Assembly (NCBI RefSeq): GCF_007827595.1
Contig: NZ_VISR01000016.1
Location: forward strand, 62,001-126,000
Source of the DNA: Streptomyces sp. BK340
GTDB lineage: Bacteria; Actinomycetota; Actinomycetes; Streptomycetales; Streptomycetaceae
Direction: 5' to 3'
Length of the DNA: 64,000 nt
The notes under the pieces are model-generated. The model saw only the letters and a list, made by a program, of their open reading frames with translations, was not told the DNA's origin and ran no database searches. The position numbers and the translations under genes were made by a program. How positions within the stretch are numbered: the first letter of the stretch is position 1; every line of letters starts with the position of its first letter. This document shows, one piece after another, positions 17,571 through 27,259 of this stretch.

Positions 17571-18679
17571 GCGAGGGGCGGGAGGCCGCACGGAGGAGCC
17601 CCGGGGAGGACCCCTGGGGTGGCGTACGCCCGTTCTCGATCAAGACCAAGCTGGGCGCGCTCGTCGTCATCTCGGTGCTGATCACCACCGGTCTCTCGAT
17701 CGTCGCGGTGCACACGAAGACGGAGCTTCGCTTCATCACGGTCTTCTCGATGATCGCCACACTGCTGATAACGCAGTTCGTGGCCCATTCACTCACCGCG
17801 CCGCTGGACGAGATGAATCTGGTGGCCCGCTCGATCTCGCAGGGCGACTACACCCGCCGGGTCCGCGAGAACCGCCGCGACGAGCTGGGCGACCTGGCCC
17901 AGACGATCAACGTCATGGCCGACGAGCTGGAGGCGCAGGACCGCCAGCGCAAGGAGCTGGTGGCGAACGTCTCGCACGAGCTGCGCACCCCGATCGCGGG
18001 CCTGCGCGCGGTGCTGGAGAACATCGTCGACGGGGTCACCGAGGCCGACCCGGAGACCATGCGGACGGCTCTGAAACAGACCGAGCGGCTCGGCCGGCTC
18101 GTCGAGACCCTGCTGGACCTCTCCCGGCTCGACAACGGCGTCGTACCGCTGAAGCTGCGCCGCTTCGAGGTGTGGCCGTACCTGTCGGGCGTGCTGAAGG
18201 AGGCCAACATGGTCGCCTCCGCGCGCGCGGGCATGGCCTCCGGCTCCGGCAGCCACACGCGCACGGACGTGCACCTGCACCTGGACGTCTCCCCGCCGGA
18301 ACTGACCGCGCACGCGGACCCCGAGCGCATCCACCAGGTCGTCGCCAACCTGATCGACAACGCGGTCAAGCACAGCCCGCCGCACGGGCGGGTCACCGTG
18401 AAGGCGCGGCGCGGGCCGCAGCCGGACTCGCTGGAGCTCGAGGTGCTGGACGAGGGGCCCGGAATCCCCAGGTCCGAGTGGCACCGCGTGTTCGAGCGGT
18501 TCAACCGCGGCTCGGTGACCCGGCCGCACGGTCCGGGCAGCGACGGCGGCACCGGGCTCGGCCTCGCGATCGCCCGGTGGGCGGTCGATCTGCACAACGG
18601 CCGAATCGGTGTGGCCGAATCCGACCGGGGCTGCAGGATCATCGTCACTCTTCCGGGACTGACTTCCGTCCCAAGTTGA
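17567..18679 (+). CDS. Two-component sensor histidine kinase
   Basis: A 370-residue membrane kinase paired with the regulator just upstream. It has two adjacent membrane helices (about 30-50 and 57-77) with almost no extracytoplasmic loop, so it probably senses within the membrane or internally. Then come HAMP (about 75-130), HisKA with the phospho-His motif VSHELRTPIAGL, N box DNAVKHSPP, G1 EGPGIP and G2 GTGLGLAIARWA. A Gly/Ser insertion near residue 220 lies between HisKA and the ATPase domain. Length is normal for a simple OmpR-family partner. Confidence 0.95.
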   Translation: MSEGREAARRSPGEDPWGGVRPFSIKTKLGALVVISVLITTGLSIVAVHTKTELRFITVFSMIATLLITQFVAHSLTAPLDEMNLVARSISQGDYTRRVRENRRDELGDLAQTINVMADELEAQDRQRKELVANVSHELRTPIAGLRAVLENIVDGVTEADPETMRTALKQTERLGRLVETLLDLSRLDNGVVPLKLRRFEVWPYLSGVLKEANMVASARAGMASGSGSHTRTDVHLHLDVSPPELTAHADPERIHQVVANLIDNAVKHSPPHGRVTVKARRGPQPDSLELEVLDEGPGIPRSEWHRVFERFNRGSVTRPHGPGSDGGTGLGLAIARWAVDLHNGRIGVAESDRGCRIIVTLPGLTSVPS

Positions 18680-18901
18680 CGTAAAGTCCGAACCGGAGCC
18701 ACAAGATCCACGTGCGTCCCCGCAGTGGGACACGTGTGATCAGGCACAGGCCCGCGACACGCACCGCAGTCGGTCGCGCCGGGCCCCGCTCGGCGATCCC
18801 GCGCACCCCGGCTCACATCCGGAACCACGCTTGTTTCCCGCCATATCAAGCCCTGAAACAAGATTTCTGATGTGACTTACGCGACGATGAACCGGCCCGA
18901 C

Positions 18902-18931
18902 CTGACCTTCGCCCTCTTGGGGGCGTAGCCT
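18902..18931 (+). promoter_or_regulatory. Candidate promoter of kgd
   Basis: CTGACC at 18902 and TAGCCT at 18926 are separated by 18 bases, a reasonable vegetative promoter match about 50 bases before the kgd start. The rest of the 302-base gap from 18680 shows no hairpin or repeat. Confidence 0.35.
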
Positions 18932-18981
18932 TTATTTCCGCTGTCCATAACCTTGTGAAGCGGAAGAGGGCGGTTGCCGCC

Positions 18982-21900
18982 GTGTCGCCACAGTCCCCCA
19001 GTAACTCGAGCATCTCGACCGACGACCAAGCCGGGAAGAACCCCGCTGCCGCGTTCGGTCCCAACGAGTGGCTCGTCGACGAGATCTATCAGCAGTACCT
19101 CCAGGACCCGAACTCGGTTGACCGTGCCTGGTGGGACTTCTTCGCCGACTACAAGCCGGGCGCTCCTGCCGCCGCGGCTCCGGCGGGTACTGCGGCCGCG
19201 GGGGCCGCAGGGACCACCACCACGGCTTCTCCGGCCCCGAGCGCGCCCGCGGCCCCGGCCGCCCCCGCGCCCGCCCCTGTGGCCCCGAAGCCCGTCGCCG
19301 CGGCTCCGGCCCCCGCTCCCGCGGCTCCGGCCCCCGCTCCTGCGGCACCTGCCGCGGCCCCTGCCCCGGCCAAGCCGGCGACGCCCGCACAGGCGCCCGC
19401 TCAGCCGCAGGCCAAGGCCGCGCCGGCCCCGGAGGGCCCCGAGCTGATCACGCTGCGCGGCCCGGCCGCCGCGGTCGCGAAGAACATGAACGCCTCGCTG
19501 GAGCTGCCGACGGCCACCTCGGTCCGCGCGGTCCCGGTGAAGCTGCTGTTCGACAACCGGATCGTCATCAACAACCACCTGAAGCGCGCCCGGGGCGGGA
19601 AGATCTCCTTCACGCACCTGATCGGCTTCGCGATGGTCCAGGCCATCAAGGCCATGCCGTCGATGAACTGGTCGTTCGGCGAGAAGGACGGCAAGCCGAC
19701 CCTCGTCAAGCCGGCGCACGTCAACCTCGGCCTGGCCATCGACCTGGTGAAGCCCAACGGCGACCGCCAGCTCGTCGTGGCCGCCATCAAGAAGGCCGAG
19801 ACCCTGAACTTCTTCGAGTTCTGGCAGGCCTACGAGGACATCGTCCGTCGCGCCCGCGACAACAAGCTGACGATGGACGACTTCACCGGTGTCACGGTCT
19901 CCCTGACCAACCCCGGCGGCCTCGGCACCGTCCACTCCGTGCCGCGTCTGATGCCCGGCCAGTCCGTGATCATGGGCGTCGGCTCCATGGACTACCCGGC
20001 GGAGTTCCAGGGCACCAGCCAGGACACCCTGAACAAGCTCGGCATCTCGAAGGTCATGACGCTCACGTCGACCTACGACCACCGGGTGATCCAGGGCGCC
20101 GCCTCCGGCGAGTTCCTGCGCCAGGTCGCGAACCTGCTGCTCGGCGAGAACGGCTTCTACGACGACATCTTCGAGGCGCTGCGCATCCCCTACGAGCCGG
20201 TCCGCTGGCTCAAGGACATCGACGCCTCGCACGACGACGACGTCACCAAGGCCGCCCGCGTCTTCGAGCTGATCCACTCCTACCGGGTCCGCGGCCACGT
20301 CATGGCCGACACCGACCCGCTGGAGTACCGCCAGCGCAAGCACCCCGACCTGGACATCGTCGAGCACGGCCTCACCCTGTGGGACCTGGAGCGCGAGTTC
20401 GCGGTCGGCGGCTTCGCCGGCAAGTCGATGATGAAGCTGCGCGACATCCTCGGCGTGCTGCGCGACTCGTACTGCCGCACCACCGGCATCGAGTTCATGC
20501 ACATCCAGGACCCGAAGCAGCGCAAGTGGATCCAGGACCGCGTCGAGCGCCCGCACTCCAAGCCGGAGCGCGAGGAGCAGCTGCGCATCCTGCGCCGTCT
20601 GAACGCGGCCGAGGCCTTCGAGACCTTCCTGCAGACGAAGTACGTCGGCCAGAAGCGCTTCTCGCTGGAGGGCGGCGAGTCCGTCATCCCGCTGCTGGAC
20701 GCGGTCATCGACTCCGCCGCCGAGTCCCGCCTGGACGAGGTCATCATCGGCATGGCCCACCGCGGCCGTCTGAACATCCTCGCCAACATCGTCGGCAAGT
20801 CCTACGCGCAGATCTTCCGCGAGTTCGAGGGCAACCTCGACCCGAAGTCGATGCACGGCTCCGGCGACGTGAAGTACCACCTGGGCGCCGAGGGCACCTT
20901 CACCGGCCTGGACGGCGAGCAGATCAAGGTGTCGCTGGTCGCGAACCCGTCGCACCTCGAGGCCGTCGACCCGGTCCTGGAGGGCGTCGCCCGCGCCAAG
21001 CAGGACATCATCAACAAGGGCGGCACTGACTTCACCGTCCTGCCGGTGGCGATCCACGGCGACGCGGCCTTCGCGGGCCAGGGCGTGGTGGCCGAGACCC
21101 TGAACATGTCGCAGCTGCGCGGCTACCGCACCGGCGGCACGGTCCACATCGTCATCAACAACCAGGTCGGCTTCACCGCGGCCCCCGAGTCCTCGCGTTC
21201 CTCCATGTACGCGACGGACGTGGCCCGCATGATCGAGGCCCCGATCTTCCACGTGAACGGCGACGACCCCGAGGCGGTCGTCCGCGTCGCCCGTCTGGCC
21301 TTCGAGTTCCGCCAGGCCTTCAACAAGGACGTGGTGATCGACCTCATCTGCTACCGCCGCCGCGGTCACAACGAGTCGGACAACCCGGCCTTCACCCAGC
21401 CGCTGATGTACGACCTGATCGACAAGAAGCGCTCGGTGCGCAAGCTCTACACCGAGTCCCTGATCGGTCGCGGCGACATCACCCTGGAAGAGGCCGAGCA
21501 GGCGCTGCAGGACTACCAGGGCCAGCTGGAGAAGGTCTTCACGGAGGTCCGCGAGGCCACGTCGCAGCCGTCCGCCGGAGTCGTCCAGGAGCCGCAGGAC
21601 GGCTTCCCGGTCGCGGTCCCGACCGCCATCTCCGCCGAGGTCGTCAAGCGGATCGCCGAGTCCCAGGTCAACATCCCCGACCACATCACCGTCCACCCGC
21701 GTCTGCTGCCGCAGCTGCAGCGCCGGGCGGCCATGGTCGAGGACGGCACGATCGACTGGGGCATGGGCGAGACCCTGGCCGTCGGCTCGCTGCTGCTCGA
21801 GGGCACCCCGGTCCGCCTCGCGGGCCAGGACTCCCAGCGCGGCACCTTCGGCCAGCGCCACGCGGTCCTGATCGACCGCAGCACCGGCGAGGAGTACACG

Positions 21901-22803
21901 CCGCTGCAGTACCTCTCCGAGGACCAGGCCCGCCTGAACGTCTACAACTCCCTGCTCTCCGAGTACGCGGCGATGGGCTTCGAGTACGGCTACTCGCTCG
22001 CCCGCCCCGACGCGCTGGTGATGTGGGAGGCGCAGTTCGGCGACTTCGTCAACGGCGCGCAGACGGTCGTGGACGAGTTCATCTCGTCGGCCGAGCAGAA
22101 GTGGAACCAGACCTCCGGCGTCACCCTGCTCCTCCCGCACGGCTACGAGGGCCAGGGCCCGGACCACTCGTCCGCCCGCCCGGAGCGCTTCCTGCAGCTG
22201 TGCGCGCAGAACAACATGACGGTCGCGATGCCCACGCTGCCGTCGAACTACTTCCACCTCCTGCGGTGGCAGGTGCACAACCCGCACCACAAGCCACTGG
22301 TCGTCTTCACCCCGAAGTCGATGCTGCGTCTGAAGGCGGCGGCCTCGAAGGCGGAGGAGTTCACGAGCGGCCAGTTCCGCCCGGTCATCGGCGACGAGTC
22401 GATCACCGACCCGGCCGCGGTCCGGAAGGTCGTCTTCTGCGCCGGCAAGGTCTACTACGACCTGGAGGCCGAGCGGCAGAAGCGCGGTGTCACGGACACG
22501 GCGATCATCCGCATCGAGCGCCTGTACCCGCTGCCGGGTGCCGAGCTCCAGGCGGAGGTCAACAAGTACCCGAACGCCGAGAAGTACCTGTGGGCCCAGG
22601 AGGAGCCGGCGAACCAGGGTGCCTGGCCGTTCATCGCGCTCAACCTGATCGACCACCTCGACCTGGCGGTCGGCGCGGACATCCCGGCCGGCGAGCGGCT
22701 GCGGCGCATCTCGCGTCCGCACGGCTCGTCCCCGGCGGTGGGCTCCGCCAAGCGCCACCAGGCCGAGCAGGAGCAGCTGGTGCGTGAGGTCTTCGAGGCG
22801 TAG
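18982..22803 (+). CDS. kgd: Multifunctional 2-oxoglutarate dehydrogenase E1/E2 (Kgd/SucA)
   Basis: A 1273-residue E2-E1 fusion of the actinobacterial type, acting in the TCA cycle to turn 2-oxoglutarate into succinyl groups for CoA transfer. The N-terminus WLVDEIYQQYLQDPNSVD is followed by an Ala/Pro linker of about 100 residues. Next is an E2 acyltransferase domain with the active-site histidine in TSTYDHRVIQG and no lipoyl domain. The ThDP-dependent E1 follows: GMAHRGRLN, HIVINNQVGFT, YRRRGHNESDNP, and GQDSQRGTFGQRHAV in the transketolase-like part. GTG 18982 begins MSPQSPSNSS, the usual start of Streptomyces homologues; another GTG lies at 18955. The enzyme relies on E2 and E3 partners encoded elsewhere. 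Confidence 0.95.
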   Translation: MSPQSPSNSSISTDDQAGKNPAAAFGPNEWLVDEIYQQYLQDPNSVDRAWWDFFADYKPGAPAAAAPAGTAAAGAAGTTTTASPAPSAPAAPAAPAPAPVAPKPVAAAPAPAPAAPAPAPAAPAAAPAPAKPATPAQAPAQPQAKAAPAPEGPELITLRGPAAAVAKNMNASLELPTATSVRAVPVKLLFDNRIVINNHLKRARGGKISFTHLIGFAMVQAIKAMPSMNWSFGEKDGKPTLVKPAHVNLGLAIDLVKPNGDRQLVVAAIKKAETLNFFEFWQAYEDIVRRARDNKLTMDDFTGVTVSLTNPGGLGTVHSVPRLMPGQSVIMGVGSMDYPAEFQGTSQDTLNKLGISKVMTLTSTYDHRVIQGAASGEFLRQVANLLLGENGFYDDIFEALRIPYEPVRWLKDIDASHDDDVTKAARVFELIHSYRVRGHVMADTDPLEYRQRKHPDLDIVEHGLTLWDLEREFAVGGFAGKSMMKLRDILGVLRDSYCRTTGIEFMHIQDPKQRKWIQDRVERPHSKPEREEQLRILRRLNAAEAFETFLQTKYVGQKRFSLEGGESVIPLLDAVIDSAAESRLDEVIIGMAHRGRLNILANIVGKSYAQIFREFEGNLDPKSMHGSGDVKYHLGAEGTFTGLDGEQIKVSLVANPSHLEAVDPVLEGVARAKQDIINKGGTDFTVLPVAIHGDAAFAGQGVVAETLNMSQLRGYRTGGTVHIVINNQVGFTAAPESSRSSMYATDVARMIEAPIFHVNGDDPEAVVRVARLAFEFRQAFNKDVVIDLICYRRRGHNESDNPAFTQPLMYDLIDKKRSVRKLYTESLIGRGDITLEEAEQALQDYQGQLEKVFTEVREATSQPSAGVVQEPQDGFPVAVPTAISAEVVKRIAESQVNIPDHITVHPRLLPQLQRRAAMVEDGTIDWGMGETLAVGSLLLEGTPVRLAGQDSQRGTFGQRHAVLIDRSTGEEYTPLQYLSEDQARLNVYNSLLSEYAAMGFEYGYSLARPDALVMWEAQFGDFVNGAQTVVDEFISSAEQKWNQTSGVTLLLPHGYEGQGPDHSSARPERFLQLCAQNNMTVAMPTLPSNYFHLLRWQVHNPHHKPLVVFTPKSMLRLKAAASKAEEFTSGQFRPVIGDESITDPAAVRKVVFCAGKVYYDLEAERQKRGVTDTAIIRIERLYPLPGAELQAEVNKYPNAEKYLWAQEEPANQGAWPFIALNLIDHLDLAVGADIPAGERLRRISRPHGSSPAVGSAKRHQAEQEQLVREVFEA

Positions 22804-22827
22804 GCCTCCGGCGGTTCAGCCGAAAAC

Positions 22828-22869
22828 AGGGCCCGGCCCCGAGTTCACAGTGACTCGGGGCCGGGCCCT
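22828..22869. terminator. Strong bidirectional rho-independent terminator
   Basis: A 17-base perfect inverted repeat (22828-22844 with 22853-22869) with an 8-base loop, followed by TTTT on the plus strand and flanked by AAAA on the other side. It ends kgd and probably also the convergent NB-ARC gene. Confidence 0.9.
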
Positions 22870-22885
22870 TTTCCGCCTGCGACCG

Positions 22886-25800
22886 TCAGCCGAGGTACGG
22901 CTCGAAGTCCCAGTACGGGCGTGAGCGTTGGCGGGCCGAGATGGTGTGGGGGTGTTGGGCGCCCAGGGTACGGGTGAGGCCGAGCAGGCCGTCGTCCTCC
23001 AGTTTCCCGGCCTCCTCGTGTTCACGGGCGGCCCGCAGGTCGGCGGCGAGTGCCACCTGGCCGGAGAGAGTGAGCGGGTGCTCGTGCCCCAGGGTGTGCC
23101 GGGCCCGGCGCAGGGTGTCCCGGCTCAGCTCGACGGCGTCGGCGATCCGGCCGTTCAGGTTGCGGGCACTGGCCGCGTTGAGGGCGCAGCCGAGGACCCA
23201 GGGGTGGTCGGCGCCGAGGGTGGCGGTGAGGCCGGCGAGGGCGGCTTCGAACATCGCCATTGCCTCGGCGCGTTCGCCCGCTGACTGCATGACGAGGCCG
23301 GTGTTGCAGACCATGCCGCTCGCGACGGGATGCGCCGGCCCGAGGAGGCTGCGGTACCCGGCCTCGGCCTCGCTGATCAGGTCGCGGGCCTGACTCAGGT
23401 CTCCGTGCTCCCGCAGGTAGTTGCCGTAGTTGGTGACGAACGACAGGGTGCGGTAGTGGTCGCGACCGTGGACCTGGGCCAGCTGCTCCAGGAGGCTGGC
23501 CAGCAGCGGGCCCACGTCGTGGGTGTGACTGCCCTCCCGGCGGTAGCACATGGCCAGCCGGGCGCGTGCCTCCAGCGTCTGCGGGTGCTGCGGGCCCAGC
23601 ACCTGGACGTGCAGCCGGACCACCGGCTCCTGCCGGGCGAGCGCGTCATGGTAGCGGCCCAGCAGGCGGAGGTCCTCGGACACCGCGCTGGCCGAGTTGA
23701 GCGTGCTGATGTGCCGGGCGCGCAGCACGCTCTCGCGCCGGGTGAGCGTCTCCAGGTCGGTTTCGTAGGCCTCCGTGTACCGGCCGAGGAGCCGCAGGTT
23801 CACGCCGAGGTTGTGCCTGGCCAGCAGGGTCGGCACCTCGTCGCCGCCCAGCAGCTGGGAGTTGCCCTCCAGGACCTCCTGCTGCAGCTCGTAGGCCTCC
23901 GCGTAGCGACCCAGGTGGCGCAGGCTGCTGGCCATGGCACCCTTGGTGTTCAACTCGCCCACGAGGTGCGGTTCCTGAGCGTCCCGCAGCTTCTCCAGGA
24001 CGCCGCGGTCGAGTTCGTAGGCCTCCCGGAACCTGCCGCTCGCCCGCAGGATGTTGCTCTCCTGGGTGGTCAGGTCGAGCACCGGCTGGGCCAGCGGCCC
24101 CATGGTCCGGGACCACTGGCCGCGGATCCGCTGGGCCAGGTCCAGGCCGCCCTTGTACTCCCCGCTGCGGAAGCAGTACCGCAGACAGTTCAGGACCGTC
24201 TCCTGGACGCGGTCGCTGCCGCTGCTCAGGGCTCCGGACGGTTCCAGGTGCGGGAGGAGCTCGGCGTACCGCGGCCAGTTCCGGCTGTCCAGCGGGTTGC
24301 CCGGGTCCGCCTCGGCGAGGAGGTTGCGGACGGCCTTGCGATGGACGGCGCGGCTCTCCTCGCTGGTCAGCTTGGACACGATGTCGTGCACGAGCCGGTG
24401 CATGTGGACCGACTCCTGGTGCGGGCCCATCTCCACGCCCGCCGGGCCGCGGGTCTCCCTGGTGAGCACGGAGTAGTTGACCAGCGTGTCCAGGGCGCGC
24501 GTCCAGGCGGGCAGGTCCGCCGCCATCCAACGCAGTTCCTCGGGCAGGTCGGCACGCGGGTAGGCGCGGATCAGGCCCAGCGGAATGCGCCCGGGGGCGA
24601 ACGACGTACACAGCCCGAGGACGTCGATCGCCTGGGGCTGGGCGCGGCGGAGCCGGTTGAGCAGTATCGACCAGGAGGTCATCGAGGACTGCGGGAAGCC
24701 GTCGCCGGTGACGGGCTCGTCGACCGTGGAGAGCCGGCGCTCGCGCACCATCCGCAGGTACTCGGGCACCTCCATGCCGGACTCGCCGAGCCAGGAGGCG
24801 GCCTGGACCAGCGGCAGCGGTACGTCCCCGAACTCGGCGGCGACCTCGTCGGCCTCGGCGGCGGAGATGTGGGGCGCGCGGCGCAGCAGGTAGGCGGTGG
24901 ACTCGGGGCGCAGGAAGGCCGGGATCTCCAGCACGTCGGTGTGCTCGTTCCAGCCCCGGTTGCGCGAGGTGATCAGCACGTGCCCCTGGCCCTGCGGGAG
25001 CAGCAGGTTGGCTCCGTCCGTGTCGTCCCAGCCGTCGAAGATCAGCAGCCAGTTGGTGTACGGCTCGCCGCGGCGCAGGGCGTCGCGCACGGCGCGGATG
25101 CGCTCACCGGGCTCGCTGCCGATGCGCAGGCCGAGTTCGACGCCGAGTTCACCGAGGCGGTCGCGCTGGATGCTGCGGTCGTCGGAGTTGACCCACCAGA
25201 CCAGGTCGTAGTCGGTGCTGAAACGGTGCGCGTACTCCGCGGCGAGCTGGGTCTTCCCGATGCCCGACATGCCGAGCAGGGTGCATGCGGCGGCCCCGCG
25301 CTCCGCGTCGGCGAGTCGCTGGTGGAGTTCGGTGAGCATGTCGTCGCGGCCGGTGAACCGGGGGTTGCGGCGGGGCACCTCGCCCCAGATCTCGCAGCGC
25401 GTGTCCGGGTAGCGGAGCCGGGTGGCGGACGCCCTGGGCGAGCGGCGTCGCTCCAGTCCGAGCCTGCTCAGCAGCCGGTCCTCGGCGGCCTCCTCGCCCA
25501 GGCCCCACAGGCTGGCGGGTTCCAGGACGGCGGTCGCAGGGAGCAGCGGACGGTTGGTCAGGTTGACGGCGGCGAACCGGTCCGCGTGAGCGGCGACGAA
25601 ACCGCGCAGCACGTCGTTCCACTCACCGGCGGGCCGCGGCCCGAGTTCGAAGAACCAGTCGTTCAGGACGAGGAGCACCCGGCCGCTGGACAGCAGCAGG
25701 TCGCCGAGCGAGTCCTCCAGCGCCGTCTCGCGCGGCGGGTCCCAGCGCTGCAGTGTGGCCCGGTGACCGTGGCGTTCCAGGCACTGCGCGATCCATGCGG

Positions 25801-25888
25801 CCCAGGAGCGGTGGTAGCCCGGAAAGACCACCAGAAAGTGCTCGGGTGCCGTCGCGCCCTCTTCGCCCGACCGCCGTTGCTCCGCCAT
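22886..25888 (-). CDS. TIR-like/NB-ARC/TPR protein of FxsT type
   Basis: A 1000-residue STAND protein. Residues ~16-145 form a TIR-like domain (FLVVFPGYHRSWAAWIAQCL, then LLVLNDWFF). A canonical TIR catalytic glutamate cannot be assigned. NB-ARC follows with Walker A LLGMSGIGKTQLA (~206-214), Walker B WLLIFDGWDD (~280-288), a GHVLITSRN sensor and a winged-helix region. Residues ~560 onward are TPRs of the HPxTL type. This is the layout of the tetratricopeptide protein in FxSxx-COOH systems and of many NTP-dependent conflict systems. ATG 25888 is chosen for AGGAG just upstream; ATG 25960 gives a 24-residue extension. It is last in an apparent operon after the HExxH gene. Confidence 0.88.
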   Translation of the reverse strand: MAEQRRSGEEGATAPEHFLVVFPGYHRSWAAWIAQCLERHGHRATLQRWDPPRETALEDSLGDLLLSSGRVLLVLNDWFFELGPRPAGEWNDVLRGFVAAHADRFAAVNLTNRPLLPATAVLEPASLWGLGEEAAEDRLLSRLGLERRRSPRASATRLRYPDTRCEIWGEVPRRNPRFTGRDDMLTELHQRLADAERGAAACTLLGMSGIGKTQLAAEYAHRFSTDYDLVWWVNSDDRSIQRDRLGELGVELGLRIGSEPGERIRAVRDALRRGEPYTNWLLIFDGWDDTDGANLLLPQGQGHVLITSRNRGWNEHTDVLEIPAFLRPESTAYLLRRAPHISAAEADEVAAEFGDVPLPLVQAASWLGESGMEVPEYLRMVRERRLSTVDEPVTGDGFPQSSMTSWSILLNRLRRAQPQAIDVLGLCTSFAPGRIPLGLIRAYPRADLPEELRWMAADLPAWTRALDTLVNYSVLTRETRGPAGVEMGPHQESVHMHRLVHDIVSKLTSEESRAVHRKAVRNLLAEADPGNPLDSRNWPRYAELLPHLEPSGALSSGSDRVQETVLNCLRYCFRSGEYKGGLDLAQRIRGQWSRTMGPLAQPVLDLTTQESNILRASGRFREAYELDRGVLEKLRDAQEPHLVGELNTKGAMASSLRHLGRYAEAYELQQEVLEGNSQLLGGDEVPTLLARHNLGVNLRLLGRYTEAYETDLETLTRRESVLRARHISTLNSASAVSEDLRLLGRYHDALARQEPVVRLHVQVLGPQHPQTLEARARLAMCYRREGSHTHDVGPLLASLLEQLAQVHGRDHYRTLSFVTNYGNYLREHGDLSQARDLISEAEAGYRSLLGPAHPVASGMVCNTGLVMQSAGERAEAMAMFEAALAGLTATLGADHPWVLGCALNAASARNLNGRIADAVELSRDTLRRARHTLGHEHPLTLSGQVALAADLRAAREHEEAGKLEDDGLLGLTRTLGAQHPHTISARQRSRPYWDFEPYLG

Positions 25889-25966
25889 CGCCGCTCCTGT
25901 TCCCCTGTCCGCCGCGCCTTCGGGCCGACCGTGCACAACGTAACGCAATCGCTCCGTCATGGAGTG

Positions 25967-27259
25967 TCACGCCGGACTTCGCGCCGCCATGCCTAGCCCG
26001 GCGTGCCGTGTGGCCATGAGCCGGACGAACTCCCGCCCCGCATCGGTCAGTTCATCTGATTCCCGGAGGATCGACAAGGCTTCCGCGACCTGCCGCCGGC
26101 AGATCTGGAAGCGGTGCTCCGCCCGCCGTCGCCACCCGGCCGGCACAGCGGGACCGTGCGCCGCGCGCCAGGAGAGATCGGCCAGGGCGAGGTGGGCATA
26201 GGCGCCCTGCAGCACCGCGGGAACCGGGCGCGGGTCGGTGCGCCACCCCACGCGGTGCTGACCGCCGGCGCCTGGCCGGCACAGCGGCACGAGGCCGTCG
26301 AGCACGGCCAGCTTGGTGTGGTGCACCTCGTGCACCAGCGCTTCCATCAGCTCCCCCGGGGCCGTGGGCAGCTGGGTGAGCACGGCCCCGGGGGCCGCTC
26401 TGAGGGTGGCGCTCACCGGCATTTCGGCGTGCGGGTGCGCCGGGCCGAGCGGGACCACGACCCGCAGGACGGCTCCGACCTCGGTGGCACGCGGAGGATC
26501 GGTCGCCGTCAGCAGCGCCTGCACCTCGTGCCACGCGTCGCCCCAGCGCCGGTAGGCGGAGTGGGGACGTTCGGCCGGTGGCAGGGCGGAGGGTCCGACA
26601 CCACGCAGGGGTGCCCGGTAGGGGTCCAGGTCGTCCAGGACGACGGCGCTGCCGGGCAGCGCCCGTAAGCCGGACCAGCCGCCGCCTGCGCCGAGGCTCC
26701 GCTGCGCGCACAGGGCCCCGGGAGCGTCCGGCCGCGACAGCTCAACGCCGTCGCCGCCGTGGGCGTCCGTGATCCGCGTCAGGCCGGCTCCCCCGTCCAG
26801 TCGCGCCCGGCCGGACGGGCAGCGCAGCACGCCGATGCCCGGCAGGGCGAGGGTTCCGGTGGGCACGGCGAGAGTTCCCCTGACGGCGCAGCCGGCCAGG
26901 ACGGCGGCGGCTGCGGCCACTCCGCCGAGGTGGGCCAAGTGCCGTTCGAAGGCCGGCCCTTCGGGGGCGGCGAGGGTGACGGCCAGCCAGGCACCGGTCG
27001 TCGGATAGTCGACGACGGCACGCACCGCCGCGGCGTCGGTCCGCTCGGCCCGCTCCAGCAGCGTCCAGTTCTGCTCGAAGCGTCGGCGCACCGGTGCGGG
27101 CAGGTCCGTCCGCCGGTCGACGCGGACGAGCAGGGACTTGACGAGCAGCATGCGACGCGCGTGGAGTGCGGCACGCAGTGCCGCGTCGGCGGTCGGCTGC
27201 GGCCGGGTGCCGGCGAGTTCCGCGAACACCTCGGGCGAGAGCGCCGGGGCCGCGGTCAC
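25967..27259 (-). CDS. HExxH peptide-modification protein (putative aKG-dependent beta-hydroxylase)
   Basis: A 430-residue protein with HEVHHTK at residues 310-316, inside MEALVHEVHHTKLAVLDGL, matching the HExxH motif-containing modification family. Members occur alone or fused to the radical-SAM maturase FxsB, and recent databases name them aKG-HExxH-type peptide beta-hydroxylases. The His pair probably holds iron. The N-terminal half is helical and Ala-rich, and a C-terminal helical bundle contains WRRRAEHRFQICRRQVAEAL. GTG 27259 overlaps the stop of the small peptide gene (GTGA), a coupling expected of an enzyme and its substrate. No signal or membrane segment is seen. The substrate residue is unknown. 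Confidence 0.8.
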   Translation of the reverse strand: MTAAPALSPEVFAELAGTRPQPTADAALRAALHARRMLLVKSLLVRVDRRTDLPAPVRRRFEQNWTLLERAERTDAAAVRAVVDYPTTGAWLAVTLAAPEGPAFERHLAHLGGVAAAAAVLAGCAVRGTLAVPTGTLALPGIGVLRCPSGRARLDGGAGLTRITDAHGGDGVELSRPDAPGALCAQRSLGAGGGWSGLRALPGSAVVLDDLDPYRAPLRGVGPSALPPAERPHSAYRRWGDAWHEVQALLTATDPPRATEVGAVLRVVVPLGPAHPHAEMPVSATLRAAPGAVLTQLPTAPGELMEALVHEVHHTKLAVLDGLVPLCRPGAGGQHRVGWRTDPRPVPAVLQGAYAHLALADLSWRAAHGPAVPAGWRRRAEHRFQICRRQVAEALSILRESDELTDAGREFVRLMATRHAGLGMAARSPA

